Shown in pieces: positions 1 to 10,597 of a stretch of 64,000 nucleotides of DNA. The notes under the pieces are model-generated. The model was not told where the DNA came from, did not search any database, and saw only the letters and a list, made by a program, of their open reading frames with translations. Position numbers and translations under genes: made by a program. Positions within the stretch are counted from its first letter, which is position 1. Each line of letters opens with the position of its first letter. Origin of the DNA: Rikenellaceae bacterium (lineage in GTDB: Bacteria > Bacteroidota > Bacteroidia > Bacteroidales > Rikenellaceae); NCBI GenBank assembly GCA_015060165.1, contig SUZC01000001.1, forward strand, positions 62,001 through 126,000. The letters are read 5' to 3'.

Positions 1-111
1 ATGAGCGGTTGGGCTGAGTCTAAGGGTGCTGAGTGGCTCGGTCTTGCGATGTATACACTACTTATCATCTATATGGCTTGGCATACAATGAAAGCTAAAA
101 AAGAGGAGTAG
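1..111 (+). CDS. C-terminal fragment of a membrane protein (5' end outside window)
   Basis: Frame 1 is open from base 1 to TAG at 109-111: ...SKGAEWLGLAMYTLLIIYMAWHTMKAKKEE*, one hydrophobic helix; family not identifiable. Confidence 0.45.
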   Translation: MSGWAESKGAEWLGLAMYTLLIIYMAWHTMKAKKEE

Positions 112-159
112 TCAAAATTGATAGCTGGCGTATAACTTGAATTGAATGAATATAAATAA

Positions 160-1386
160 TTGAAAATTATGGAATTAAAAGATAGATTTTTGAAGTACGT
201 TTCGTTTGATACTCAATCAGACGAGAATAGCACAACATTCCCGTCGACTGATAAGCAACTAGTGTTGCTCAACTATTTGGCCGACGAGATGCGCACCTTA
301 GGTTTGCAGGATGTAACGGTTGATAAATATGGTTATGCGATGGGAACCATCCCTGCATCGGCGGGTTATGAAAATGCTCCCGTTATCGGTTTTATCTCTC
401 ACGTTGATACCTCGCCCGATATGAGTGGCAAGGATGTGAAACCAAGAATCATTGAAAGCTATGATGGTGAGGATATTATGCTCAACGCATCGCTTACGAT
501 GAAGGTTTCAGATTTCCCTGAGCTCAAAGGATTTGTCGGTCACACATTGATTCATACAGATGGTACTACCCTTTTGGGCGCTGATGATAAAGCTGGCTGC
601 GCTGAAATTATGACCGCTGCAGAGTACTTGATGTCGCATCCGGAAATTAAGCACGGCAAGATTCGTATCGGCTTTACCCCCGATGAGGAGATTGGTCGCG
701 GTGTGGATTATTTCGATGTTAAGGCTTTTGGAGCCGATTTCGCATATACTATGGACGGTAGCGCGGAGGGTGAGTTGGAGTATGAGAATTTCAATGCTGC
801 CGCTGCTACTATCGAGATTCAGGGTCGTAATGTTCACCCAGGTTACGCAAAGGATAAGATGATCAATGCTATTCAGGTGGCTTGTGAGTTGAATTCTTTG
901 TTGCCTGCTGTTGAACGTCCGGAGTACACCACCGGCTACGAAGGATTTTACCACTGCGTGGGATTCAACGGAACTGTTGAGAATGCTAAACTTTCATATA
1001 TCATGCGTGACCACGACAGTGAAAAATTTGAACAGAAGAAGGTGTATATGTGGAGTTGCGTAGATTTGTTGCAGAAGAAGTATGGCGAAGAGGTGTTGAA
1101 ACTTACACTTAAAGATCAATACTTCAATATGCGCAAGATGGTAGAGCCACATCCTCAGGTGATTGACAAGGCTATTGAGGCTATGCGTATGGCTGATGTT
1201 GAGCCTCTTATCAAACCTATTCGTGGCGGTACCGATGGTGCTCGATTGTCGTTTATGGGCCTCCCCTGCCCCAATATCTTTACAGGCGGAATGAACTTCC
1301 ACGGCAAGTTCGAATACTGCTCGCTCGATACTATGCAGAAGGCAATGAACGTTATAATAAATCTGGCTCAGTTGTGGGCTAAGTAA
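160..1386 (+). CDS. pepT: Peptidase T (tripeptide aminopeptidase, M20 family)
   Basis: 408 aa; ISHVDTSPDMSGKDVKP, GADDKAGCAEIM, TPDEEIGRGVD motifs; start may be 169. Confidence 0.93.
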   Translation: MKIMELKDRFLKYVSFDTQSDENSTTFPSTDKQLVLLNYLADEMRTLGLQDVTVDKYGYAMGTIPASAGYENAPVIGFISHVDTSPDMSGKDVKPRIIESYDGEDIMLNASLTMKVSDFPELKGFVGHTLIHTDGTTLLGADDKAGCAEIMTAAEYLMSHPEIKHGKIRIGFTPDEEIGRGVDYFDVKAFGADFAYTMDGSAEGELEYENFNAAAATIEIQGRNVHPGYAKDKMINAIQVACELNSLLPAVERPEYTTGYEGFYHCVGFNGTVENAKLSYIMRDHDSEKFEQKKVYMWSCVDLLQKKYGEEVLKLTLKDQYFNMRKMVEPHPQVIDKAIEAMRMADVEPLIKPIRGGTDGARLSFMGLPCPNIFTGGMNFHGKFEYCSLDTMQKAMNVIINLAQLWAK

Positions 1387-1402
1387 TGTTTAATAGCTTT
1401 AT

Positions 1403-1927
1403 TTGATATTTTATATGCAGGATTTTAAAGAGATAGATCCGGCGCAGATTAGCGACAACTTTATTAAAGCTATCGGTTCGGATTGGATGCTCATCACAGC
1501 AGGCGATCATGTTGAGCAAAATACGATGACTGCATCTTGGGGTGGCGTGGGTGTTATGTGGAATTACCCGGTTGCCATCGTCGTTATTAGACCCCAACGA
1601 TACACATTCGAATTTACAGAAAGATGCGATAAGTTGACTCTTTCGTTTTTCGATGAACAGTATCGCAAGGCCTTATCGTATTGTGGAACTCATTCGGGTC
1701 GCGATGAGGATAAGATTAGTAAGGCTGGTCTGTCTATCACATTTACCGAGGAGGATACGCCTGCTATCGCTCAGGCTCGATTGGTGTTGGAGTGCCGCAA
1801 ATTGTACACTGACACTATGAAACCTGAAAATTTTATTGAGAAACAGATTATCGACAAGTGGTATCCACAAGCCGATTATCACAAAATTTATGTTTTGCAG
1901 ATAACCAACGCATATATCAAAGAATAG
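1403..1927 (+). CDS. Flavin reductase-like (FMN-binding) protein
   Basis: NTMTASWGGVGVMWNYPVAIVVIRPQRYTFEFTE and SFFDEQYRKALSYCGTHSGRDEDK are typical of this family; start may be 1418. Confidence 0.8.
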   Translation: MIFYMQDFKEIDPAQISDNFIKAIGSDWMLITAGDHVEQNTMTASWGGVGVMWNYPVAIVVIRPQRYTFEFTERCDKLTLSFFDEQYRKALSYCGTHSGRDEDKISKAGLSITFTEEDTPAIAQARLVLECRKLYTDTMKPENFIEKQIIDKWYPQADYHKIYVLQITNAYIKE

Positions 1928-1928
1928 T

Positions 1929-3851
1929 ATGAATCGTTACGGATATATCAAGGTTGCCTCGATTATTCCCGAGGTCAAAGTTGCAGATTGTGAATTTAAC
2001 ACAAGTCGCATTGTAGAAATGAGCCGTCAGGCTGCAGAGCGAGGAGTGCGTATCGCAGTATTTCCTGAACTCTGTATTACGGCATACAGTTGCGGCGATC
2101 TGTTTACCAAACAATTATTGATTAATAAAGCTCAAGAGTCGCTCGCTAATATTGCTGAGGCTACGGCTGAATTGCCCATTGTTTTGATTGTTGGTTTGCC
2201 TGTCGCTTATGCCGGCAAACTTTACGATTCTGCCGCTGTCGTTTCGCAGGGCGAGATTTTGGGTGTGGTTCCTAAATCGATTATCCCCAACACAGGAGAG
2301 GCAAACGACCTTCGATGGTTTACCCCATCAGCCGACTCAGATGAGGTAATTGAGATTGCTATTGCGGGGCAATGTGTGCCATTTGGCCGAGATATGTTGT
2401 TTTCGGTCAATGGAGTTGATTTCGGAGTAGAAATTGGCGATGATCTATTGGCTGTTGTTCCCCCATCAGCCTATAAAGCTATGGCTGGAGCCAAGATTAT
2501 CTTTAACCTGGCAGCAACTTCGGAGTTGGCAGGCAAACGTGTAAAATTAACCGAAACGATAAAGGCATATTCATCGCGAATATTGGCTGGATATGTTTAT
2601 GCATCGGCCGGTTGGGGCGAGTCTACTTCGGATCTGGTCTATGCCGGAAATGCATTTATTGCCGAGAATGGCGAGATGTTGGCATCAGGCGAAAGATTTA
2701 AGATGAATGACCAAATGGTTATTAGCGATATTGATATCGAGGCATTGAGCTCGGCCCGACTGACAAGTAGCACATTCGCAAGTGGCCATATTTCTTCATT
2801 TGCTGTTATCGAAACTTTGATTACTGCTGCCGAGAATGAGCGTTTGGATCGCGTTGTTGATCCAAGCCCTTTTATTCCCGACAGTATTGAGGATCGCAAT
2901 GCTTGGTGTGAGGAGATATTTGAAATTCAGAGTCAGGCTTTGGCGAAACGTATGGTTCACACCTATTGTAAGTGTGCCGTGATTGGTATTTCGGGTGGAT
3001 TGGACTCTACGCTTGCTTTGCTGGCTACGGTTCGTACGTTCGATAAGTTGGGTCTCGACCGTAAAGGTATTATAGGAATTACGATGCCGGGATTTGGTAC
3101 TACCGACCGAACATATCAAAATGCAGTGACGCTGATTAAAGAGCTGGGCGTAACTTTCCGCGAAATATCTATTGCCGATGCATGTCGCCAACACTTTAAG
3201 GATATTGGTCTGCCTGATTCTGACAGGTCGGTGACTTATGAGAATTCGCAAGCTCGTGAACGCACACAGATATTGATGGATATTGCCAATATGGAGAATG
3301 GAATGGTCGTGGGTACGGGCGATATGAGTGAACTGGCATTGGGCTGGGCAACATACAATGGCGACCAGATGTCGATGTATGGCGTGAATTGCTCGATCCC
3401 AAAGACCTTGATGCGTCATATGGTTGAGTGGGTAGCTGCAAACGAGCCTAATCAGAAGGTTAGAGCAGCTCTGCGAGATGTGGTGGCTACTCCTGTTAGT
3501 CCTGAATTGTTGCCTGCTGATGAAAAAGGTGATATAGCTCAAAAGACCGAGGATTTGGTGGGCCCATATGAGTTGCACGACTTCTTCCTCTATAACTTTA
3601 TAGGCAAAGGTTTCTCACCTGCAAAGATTGTGATGTTGGCAGAAAAGGCTTTTGAAGGTAGTTACAATCGAGCTACAATTGTTCATTGGATCAAGACCTT
3701 CTTCCGCCGATTCTTCAATCAGCAGTTTAAACGTTCAGCATCTCCCGATGGCCCGAAGGTTAGCGAGGTCTCAATTTCGGCGAAGGGCGATTGGAGAATG
3801 CCCGCTGATGCGTCATCAGCAGTGTGGTTGGCTGAGTGCGAAAAGTTGTAG
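1929..3851 (+). CDS. nadE: Glutamine-dependent NAD(+) synthase
   Basis: N-terminal nitrilase-like domain (FPELCITAYSCGDLF) plus NAD synthase SGGLDSTLALLA and GTGDMSELALGWATYNGD. Confidence 0.95.
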   Translation: MNRYGYIKVASIIPEVKVADCEFNTSRIVEMSRQAAERGVRIAVFPELCITAYSCGDLFTKQLLINKAQESLANIAEATAELPIVLIVGLPVAYAGKLYDSAAVVSQGEILGVVPKSIIPNTGEANDLRWFTPSADSDEVIEIAIAGQCVPFGRDMLFSVNGVDFGVEIGDDLLAVVPPSAYKAMAGAKIIFNLAATSELAGKRVKLTETIKAYSSRILAGYVYASAGWGESTSDLVYAGNAFIAENGEMLASGERFKMNDQMVISDIDIEALSSARLTSSTFASGHISSFAVIETLITAAENERLDRVVDPSPFIPDSIEDRNAWCEEIFEIQSQALAKRMVHTYCKCAVIGISGGLDSTLALLATVRTFDKLGLDRKGIIGITMPGFGTTDRTYQNAVTLIKELGVTFREISIADACRQHFKDIGLPDSDRSVTYENSQARERTQILMDIANMENGMVVGTGDMSELALGWATYNGDQMSMYGVNCSIPKTLMRHMVEWVAANEPNQKVRAALRDVVATPVSPELLPADEKGDIAQKTEDLVGPYELHDFFLYNFIGKGFSPAKIVMLAEKAFEGSYNRATIVHWIKTFFRRFFNQQFKRSASPDGPKVSEVSISAKGDWRMPADASSAVWLAECEKL

Positions 3852-3891
3852 ATGATAGCATTGAAGTAATAAACAATAAAATACAGACAAA

Positions 3892-4491
3892 ATGAAAAGA
3901 GTACTTATTTTAACTATTATGGCTGTCGCTTTTACTTGTGCGGAGGCTTCAGCACAGAGTTGGCTTGATGCCTTGAAGAGTGCTGCATCGACAGCCATCG
4001 ATAAGGTTACAGGCGGTAAGCTTACAGAGAAGGGCATTATAGGAACTTGGAACTATAAACAGCCTGGAGTTAAACTCTCATCGAGTGATACATTGTCGGA
4101 GTTGGCAGCATCAGCAGCATCTTCAACTATCCAGGGTAAGCTCGCAACATATTATAGCAAAGTGGGTATCAAGGCGGGTGCTTGCAGTTTTACATTTAAT
4201 TCTGACGGTACTTTCAGTTCTCGTTTTGGTCAAAAGACCGCTACAGGAACTTATACTTTTGATACTTCGACCTATAAGCTTTCTCTTAAATACAATAGTG
4301 GATTGTTAAATTTAGGAGCTATTCCAGCTTATGCCTATATGAATGGCACCAATCTGCAGATAGTCTTCCCGATGGACAAATTACTCACAATTCTTACATC
4401 TCTCGGTTCGAGTATCGACTCTTTGTCGACAATCACCACATTGTTGCAGAAGTATGATAGCGTGAAAATCGGATTTGAGTTTTCTAAATAA
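3892..4491 (+). CDS. DUF4923-like secreted protein, copy 1
   Basis: Signal peptide; GIIGTWNYKQPGVKLSS...; similar in layout to the next ORF. Confidence 0.65.
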   Translation: MKRVLILTIMAVAFTCAEASAQSWLDALKSAASTAIDKVTGGKLTEKGIIGTWNYKQPGVKLSSSDTLSELAASAASSTIQGKLATYYSKVGIKAGACSFTFNSDGTFSSRFGQKTATGTYTFDTSTYKLSLKYNSGLLNLGAIPAYAYMNGTNLQIVFPMDKLLTILTSLGSSIDSLSTITTLLQKYDSVKIGFEFSK

Positions 4492-4506
4492 TCAGCGTAC
4501 GTTGAT

Positions 4507-5097
4507 ATGAAGAGATTTTTAGTAATATTGTTTGGCGTTATGCTCTTTGCGATGCCTGCGCAGGCACAATCGTGGGGAGATATGCTTAAAGGACTTTTTG
4601 GCGACGATACTGCATCTCAACCAATCGAGAAGGCCGTCTACCCTACCGCAAAGCAGATTGTTGGTAAATGGGTGTATCAACAGCTCGATATGGACTATAC
4701 GGGCGATAGCCCAATAGCATCGATGGGTGTTTCAACCGCCAAAACTCAATTGTCGGCTGTTGCATCGGCTGCAAAACTTACAGCAGGAAAGGATTATGTG
4801 AAATTGGCTGGTAATGGGACATTCCTTTTGCAGAGTGGTGAGAGAAAAATCGAGGGTACTTATACCTACAATCCATCAAATGGCAAGATGATACTTGTGG
4901 TTGGTGAAAAGTTGAAGGCTGAGGCTACGGTGACTCTTGTCGATGGTAAAGGTCGTATAATGTTTAATGCCAAGCAGGCGGCTTTGACCATTGAGCAAAA
5001 CTCATCATCGTTTAAGGATAATACTACATTCAGACTGATGAAAGAGATTGTTATGGCTTATCCCGAGATTACGGTTGGTGCTATAATGAAGAAATAA
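4507..5097 (+). CDS. DUF4923-like secreted protein, copy 2
   Basis: Signal peptide; QIVGKWVYQQLDMDYTGDSPIASMG...; tandem paralogue of the previous ORF. Confidence 0.65.
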   Translation: MKRFLVILFGVMLFAMPAQAQSWGDMLKGLFGDDTASQPIEKAVYPTAKQIVGKWVYQQLDMDYTGDSPIASMGVSTAKTQLSAVASAAKLTAGKDYVKLAGNGTFLLQSGERKIEGTYTYNPSNGKMILVVGEKLKAEATVTLVDGKGRIMFNAKQAALTIEQNSSSFKDNTTFRLMKEIVMAYPEITVGAIMKK

Positions 5098-5112
5098 TAA
5101 AAAGCATAGACA

Positions 5113-6753
5113 ATGGAAATGAAACGATGGATTATGATGTTGGTTGCATCGATGTTTATGGTGGCAACCTATGGTGCAACAACTTCGCAACAACTTTCGC
5201 TTATTCCACTTCCAAAGAGCGTAGAGATGGGTGATGGCGAATTTGTGTTTGGGAAAAAACTTACAGTTATGGTTACACCTGTAGCAGAGGAGTTATTTGC
5301 AGATTTCTCCAAAGAATTCAGTGCATCTACAGGGTTGATTGTCAAGTATACTCGTAAATCAAATAAAGCACAAGTTGAACTTCATTGTGTGCCATCAATG
5401 GCTCCTGAGGCCTACCGATTGAAGGTTACATCATCGAAGATTGAAATCTGCGCAGCCGAACCTGCGGGATTCTATTATGCTTTGCAGACATTGAAACAGC
5501 TTTTACCTCGCAATGTGATGGCTGGAGTGGCAGATCCTACTGTGACTGAGTGGAGTATTCCTTGTGTGGAGATTGAGGATGAGCCTCGGTTTGCGTGGCG
5601 TGGATTTATGCTCGACGAAGGTCGTCACTTCTTTGGAAAAGAGGCCGTCAAGCGAGTGATTGATGTGATGGCAGCGTACAAGATGAATCGATTCCATTGG
5701 CATTTGAGCGAGGATCAGGGCTGGCGTATAGAGATAAAAAAATATCCTAAACTCACCGAAATAGGTGCTTGGCGAGATAGTAAAGGGCTCGGATATGGGA
5801 ATGTAAAGCCTGATACAGAGCGATATGGTGGATTCTATACGCAGGACGATATACGCGAGATTGTAGCATATGCAAAGAGCCGTTTTGTAGAGATTGTCCC
5901 CGAAATTGATATTCCTGGCCATTCGCAAGCTGCTGTGGCATCATATCCCGAATTTCTGGCATGTGATCCGCAGAATCCACACGAGGTATGGAAATGGCAA
6001 GGCGTGTCGACTGATGTGATAAATGTAGCCAATCCAAAAGCTGTGCAGTTTGCTAAGGATGTTATTGATGAGTTAACTGAACTCTTCCCATTTGGATATA
6101 TTCACTTGGGAGGTGATGAGTGTCCGGTTGTAAAATGGAAACAAAATGAAGATTGCAAGGCTCAGCTTGCTGCGATTGGTTCTCAGAATTTCCGCGACTT
6201 GCAGATTAACTTCTATCGCCAGCTAGTAGACCATATCAAGCAAAAACCGGTCGAAAAACAGCGTAAACTGATTTTCTGGAACGAGATTCTTTATGGAAAC
6301 ACTTCGATGCTTCCTAATGACATCACCGTTATGGCATGGGTTGGAGCCGATAGAGCCGCTATTGAGGCTGCAAAGCGAGGTATGACAACCATCCTTTCGC
6401 CGCAGATACCCTATTATATTAACCGTAAGCAGTCGCCACTCCCCACCGAGCCAATGTCGCAAGGTCATGGTACTGAGAGCGTCAAAGCGGTATATAGCTA
6501 TGTGCCTATGAAGGATGTGCCTGAAGAGTTGCAGTCGAAATATATGGGTGTACAGGCAAACTTCTGGACGGAGTGGGTTGTCGAGGAGTCTGTTGTTCAG
6601 TATCTGATGTTGCCACGTTTGGCTGCAGTTGCTGAGGCGGGTTGGACTCCGCAGAGCAAGCGCAACTATGATGACTTTATTCGTCGTTTGCAAGCAGAGA
6701 GCAAATATTACCAAATGAAGGGAGTGAATTACGCTAAACACGTAATGAAATAG
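5113..6753 (+). CDS. Beta-N-acetylhexosaminidase (GH20)
   Basis: FAWRGFMLDEGRHFFGKE, HWHLSEDQGWRIEIKKYPKLTEIG, IHLGGDECP catalytic D-E pair; signal peptide. Confidence 0.95.
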   Translation: MEMKRWIMMLVASMFMVATYGATTSQQLSLIPLPKSVEMGDGEFVFGKKLTVMVTPVAEELFADFSKEFSASTGLIVKYTRKSNKAQVELHCVPSMAPEAYRLKVTSSKIEICAAEPAGFYYALQTLKQLLPRNVMAGVADPTVTEWSIPCVEIEDEPRFAWRGFMLDEGRHFFGKEAVKRVIDVMAAYKMNRFHWHLSEDQGWRIEIKKYPKLTEIGAWRDSKGLGYGNVKPDTERYGGFYTQDDIREIVAYAKSRFVEIVPEIDIPGHSQAAVASYPEFLACDPQNPHEVWKWQGVSTDVINVANPKAVQFAKDVIDELTELFPFGYIHLGGDECPVVKWKQNEDCKAQLAAIGSQNFRDLQINFYRQLVDHIKQKPVEKQRKLIFWNEILYGNTSMLPNDITVMAWVGADRAAIEAAKRGMTTILSPQIPYYINRKQSPLPTEPMSQGHGTESVKAVYSYVPMKDVPEELQSKYMGVQANFWTEWVVEESVVQYLMLPRLAAVAEAGWTPQSKRNYDDFIRRLQAESKYYQMKGVNYAKHVMK

Positions 6754-6788
6754 AGGGAAAAGTAAAGGTAATGTCATAACTTAAATGT

Positions 6789-7967
6789 ATGGAAGGAACT
6801 GAATTTAAAGCAGACGGATTATTGGATAGTAAGCCCCATTATGAGCTGCTTGACGGTTTGCGCGGTGTGGCTGCACTGCTTGTGCTGATATATCACGTAT
6901 TCGAGGGCTTGGCGTTTGCTGAGGCTACAAATGGTGCGGGAGCAGGATTAATCACCACCCTCAATCACGGTCATATTGCAGTGGATTTCTTCTTTATACT
7001 CTCAGGATTTGTGATTAGTTATGCGTACGATGACAGATGGACCAAAATGAGCCTTGGTGGCTTTTTTAAGCGTCGTTTGATACGTCTCCACCCTATGCTT
7101 GTTATGGGAGCTATAATTGGTGCCATTGCCTTTTTTGCGGATGGATTTCAGAAGTGGGATGGTACGGTGACTCCTACAAGCTGGGTGATGATAGCAATGT
7201 TGCTTACGATGTTTATGATACCAGCAGTGCCGGGGGTGCCTTACGAGGTAAGAGGAAATGGCGAAATGTTCCCGCTGAATGGCCCAGGATGGTCGCTCTT
7301 CTTTGAGTATATAGGTAATATTTTGTATGCGCTTTTCATACGACGACTGTCAACCAAATTGCTGGCTGTATTGGCTGTTGTATTGGGTATATTACACGCA
7401 TTGTTCTTCGTTGGTAATATTTCAGAGTATGATAGTGTTGGAGTCGGTTGGACGATAGACACTATAAACTTTTGGGGAGGATTGGTGCGTATGTTATTCC
7501 CATTTACTGTTGGTATGCTGTTAGCCCGCACATTTAAACCTCGCAAGGTGAGGGGGGCATTTTGGGTTTGCAGTGCAATGCTTATTGTGCTGTTTGCGGT
7601 GCCTTATATTGCATCGTCAGGAAAGCCAAGTATTAATAGCCTTTATGAGGTTCTCTGTATTGCGTTCATATTTCCGGCAATTGTCTGGTTGGGGGCGTGT
7701 GGCAGTTGTTGTAAAAGCGACAAACAGACCGCTAGTATTAATAAGTTCCTTGGCGATATCTCATATCCGCTATACATCGTACACTACCCTATTATGTATG
7801 TGTTCTATGCGTGGCTTATCAAGAATGAGTACTACTCGTTGAGTGATTGTTGGGGTGTTGCAGCGATTGTGGTTTTGTCGAGCATAGCTCTTGCGTATAC
7901 AATGCTTAAATTGTATGATGAGCCTCTCCGTAAGTGGCTTGCAAAAAGATTTATCAAGAAACAATAA
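6789..7967 (+). CDS. Acyltransferase family 3 membrane protein
   Basis: LDGLRGVAALLVLIYHVFEG and HIAVDFFFILSGFVISYAYDDR; multiple TM segments. Confidence 0.9.
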   Translation: MEGTEFKADGLLDSKPHYELLDGLRGVAALLVLIYHVFEGLAFAEATNGAGAGLITTLNHGHIAVDFFFILSGFVISYAYDDRWTKMSLGGFFKRRLIRLHPMLVMGAIIGAIAFFADGFQKWDGTVTPTSWVMIAMLLTMFMIPAVPGVPYEVRGNGEMFPLNGPGWSLFFEYIGNILYALFIRRLSTKLLAVLAVVLGILHALFFVGNISEYDSVGVGWTIDTINFWGGLVRMLFPFTVGMLLARTFKPRKVRGAFWVCSAMLIVLFAVPYIASSGKPSINSLYEVLCIAFIFPAIVWLGACGSCCKSDKQTASINKFLGDISYPLYIVHYPIMYVFYAWLIKNEYYSLSDCWGVAAIVVLSSIALAYTMLKLYDEPLRKWLAKRFIKKQ

Positions 7968-7987
7968 TCATTCATAGGATATTTGCG

Positions 7988-8024
7988 AAATTAAGGTTGC
8001 TCCTCTGCGGGGTAACCTTAATTT
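7988..8024 (+). terminator. Intrinsic-terminator-like hairpin after acyltransferase
   Basis: AAATTAAGGTT ... AACCTTAATTT, 11-bp stem. Confidence 0.5.
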
Positions 8025-8092
8025 GTTGGACACATTGTAGGAGTGGAGTCCTTTACCTCTTAATTCTGCGATGAGATAATAATGCAAAACAA

Positions 8093-8124
8093 AATGAGCT
8101 TACTCCATGCGGAATAAGCTCATT
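8093..8124 (-). terminator. Hairpin downstream of alkaline phosphatase
   Basis: AATGAGCTTA ... TAAGCTCATT followed on minus strand by TTTTGTTTTG. Confidence 0.6.
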
Positions 8125-8143
8125 GCTATAAATCAAGAAATGT

Positions 8144-9301
8144 TTATTTCTTCTGTGCCTCTGTTGCTGCAGTATCTTTTGCTCGATTGCCTACGCCCAA
8201 AAGCTCCTGGAGTTCCCAACTCAAATCGCTGTTCTCCATGATACCATTGATTGCCTCAGCACCGGTTCCGTACAAATATACGGGGACCATTGTGGCTGTG
8301 TGACTTGATGTACCGAATGCATAACCGATACCACTCTCCGGAAGAGTGAAGTCTGTCTTGTTGCTGGGGATTGAAAGACCACCAGTTTCGTGGTCGGCAC
8401 AAATAACTACAAGTGTACCGGGGTGATTGTCGGCATACTTCATTGCAACATCAATTGCGTTTGCAAAGTCGCGAGTCTCGGCCAAAATACCCTCAGGGTT
8501 ACGGCTATGTGACTCACCGTCGATGAGAGAGCCCTCTACCATCAATACAAAACCCTTCTTCTTCTGGTTCTTGACGTTGTTTGTAAGAATTTCCAATGAC
8601 TTAGCTGTTGCCTCAGCCAAGTAGTTGTCACGCTCTCCTGTGCGAGCATAAGGAAGATAGCCATCGCCATATACGCCAAGCACCTTACCCTCTGATGGGG
8701 CAGATTTAATATCCTTCATGTCAGTGTGAAGAGTGTAACCCATCTTGGCAATCTCTTTGTTGAAATCCTTATTCTCGTTCTCGATTACTCTCTTGAAGTA
8801 CTTCATACCTCCGCCAAAAGCGACATCGATATCGCTCTTGTAGAACCACTTTGTGATTTCGTCGTTCTCGCCACGGCTTTTAACGTGTGCGTAGAATGCT
8901 GCGGGGGTTGCGTGCTGCAAATAGCAGGTAACAACCAAACCGGAAGCGTAGTTCTGCTTCTCGGCTTTAGCCATAATTGACTCTACATGTGTGCCATCGG
9001 GAGTCTGGCCAAGTGTGCTGTTGTTGGTTTTGTAACCACAAGCCAAAGCGGTACCCGCTGCTGCAGAATCGGTAACTCGGTTGTTTGATGAATGAGTCTT
9101 AATGAGTGCGATATTCTGAGCCTTATCGAACGCGGTGGGAGCATACTTGCCCTCCAACTGCATCATCGATACGTGGCATAGTCCCATGCCGTCGCCAATC
9201 ATATAGATGATGTTGTTAACTTTGGGTTGCTTTTTGTGTTTAGCCTCTGCATTGATAGATAGCGTAAGTGAAATCATCAGAAGCAATAAAATCTTTCTCA
9301 T
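8144..9301 (-). CDS. phoA: Alkaline phosphatase
   Basis: YMIGDGMGLCHVSMMQLEG, THSSNNRVTDSAAAGTALACGYKT, CADHETGG; signal peptide. Confidence 0.93.
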   Translation of the reverse strand: MRKILLLLMISLTLSINAEAKHKKQPKVNNIIYMIGDGMGLCHVSMMQLEGKYAPTAFDKAQNIALIKTHSSNNRVTDSAAAGTALACGYKTNNSTLGQTPDGTHVESIMAKAEKQNYASGLVVTCYLQHATPAAFYAHVKSRGENDEITKWFYKSDIDVAFGGGMKYFKRVIENENKDFNKEIAKMGYTLHTDMKDIKSAPSEGKVLGVYGDGYLPYARTGERDNYLAEATAKSLEILTNNVKNQKKKGFVLMVEGSLIDGESHSRNPEGILAETRDFANAIDVAMKYADNHPGTLVVICADHETGGLSIPSNKTDFTLPESGIGYAFGTSSHTATMVPVYLYGTGAEAINGIMENSDLSWELQELLGVGNRAKDTAATEAQKK

Positions 9302-9405
9302 AATTATGTTTTAAAATTGGTTATTGTCGTTGTAACTCTATTTTTACGCGTCAAAATTATAATTTTTTTTGTAATTTTACGTCATTAAAATATTAACTTT
9401 TTTCG

Positions 9406-10068
9406 ATGGAAGTAAAAATTTCTGCCGATTGGCGAGATATATTGCAGTCTGAATTTGATAAGCCATACTTCGAACAACTTACAAAGTTTGTTCGTTCAGA
9501 ATATGGTACAACACAAGTTTTTCCGGCTGGAAGAAACATATTTAGAGCCTTTGATAAGTGCCCGTTTGAGTCACTTAAAGTGGTTATTATTGGTCAGGAT
9601 CCATATCACGGGGTGGGTCAAGCCAACGGCTTGTGTTTCTCGGTTGACGATGGAGTGCCTTTCCCTCCTTCATTGCAGAATATCTTCAAAGAGATTAATG
9701 ATGATTTAGGTGTGGCGGTTCCTGCATCGGGGAATCTCGATCGTTGGGCCGAGCAGGGCGTGCTGTTGCTCAATGCAGTGTTGACTGTAAGAGCTCATGA
9801 GGCTGCTTCGCACGCTGGTCGAGGTTGGGAACAGTTCACAGATGCAGTGGTTAGAATTATCAACGAACGTAAGCAGGGAATAGTCTATATGCTGTGGGGC
9901 AACTATGCGCAGCGCAAAGGTCAAGTGGCCGATGCAAGTAAAAACCTTATATTAAAAAGTGTTCACCCCTCTCCGCTTTCGGTTTATCGAGGATTTTTTG
10001 GATGTAAACATTTTTCGCAAGCTAATGCATATTTGCAAAGCATTGGCAAGAGTCCTATAATTTGGTAG
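9406..10068 (+). CDS. ung: Uracil-DNA glycosylase
   Basis: VVIIGQDPYHGVGQANGLCFSV and HPSPLSVYRGFFGCKHFSQAN. Confidence 0.97.
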   Translation: MEVKISADWRDILQSEFDKPYFEQLTKFVRSEYGTTQVFPAGRNIFRAFDKCPFESLKVVIIGQDPYHGVGQANGLCFSVDDGVPFPPSLQNIFKEINDDLGVAVPASGNLDRWAEQGVLLLNAVLTVRAHEAASHAGRGWEQFTDAVVRIINERKQGIVYMLWGNYAQRKGQVADASKNLILKSVHPSPLSVYRGFFGCKHFSQANAYLQSIGKSPIIW

Positions 10069-10072
10069 AAGT

Positions 10073-10564
10073 ATGAATATTAGAGAGATTTTTGGTCAGG
10101 CAGATGTGACCCGTATGGTTAAGGTCGCTGAAATAGTTTGGCGTGAAGCTAACACCGCATTCTGCTCAGAAGAGCAGGTTGAATATATGATCGAACGATT
10201 CCAAAGTTATGAGGCTGTAATGGGTCAACTGATGCAAGGATATCGTTATTTCGTAATCGAGGAGGATGGCGATATATTGGCATACTTTGGTGTGCAGCCG
10301 CAGGATGATAGATTGTTTTTGAGTAAGTATTATATCCTAAAACAGAATCGTGGCCGTGGAATATTTTCTATGGGTCTTGGTTTTATGAAGGCATTGTGCC
10401 AAGAGCTCGGATTGCGAGCAATATACCTTACGGTAAACCGCAATAATACACATGCTTATGAAGTTTATCTCCACAAGAACTTTAAGGTTATTGAAGAGGC
10501 TGTTGCCGATATCGGTTGTGGTTTTGTGATGGACGATTATATCATGGAGTTGTCAGTTGAGTAG
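10073..10564 (+). CDS. GNAT family N-acetyltransferase
   Basis: YYILKQNRGRGIFSMGLGFM...IYLTVNRNNTHAYEVYLHKNFKVIEE. Confidence 0.85.
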   Translation: MNIREIFGQADVTRMVKVAEIVWREANTAFCSEEQVEYMIERFQSYEAVMGQLMQGYRYFVIEEDGDILAYFGVQPQDDRLFLSKYYILKQNRGRGIFSMGLGFMKALCQELGLRAIYLTVNRNNTHAYEVYLHKNFKVIEEAVADIGCGFVMDDYIMELSVE

Positions 10565-10597
10565 TTTTGATCAGGCTGGTTGTTGTGGATAAAATAA

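Noticed and set aside
508-1302. Minus-strand ORFs (148 and 102 aa) inside pepT
   Set aside because: Opposite-strand open frames of a conserved gene; no RBS or domain evidence.
2796-3578. 260-aa minus-strand ORF inside nadE
   Set aside because: Antisense shadow of a well-supported gene; composition biased to His/Ser/Thr, no recognisable domain.
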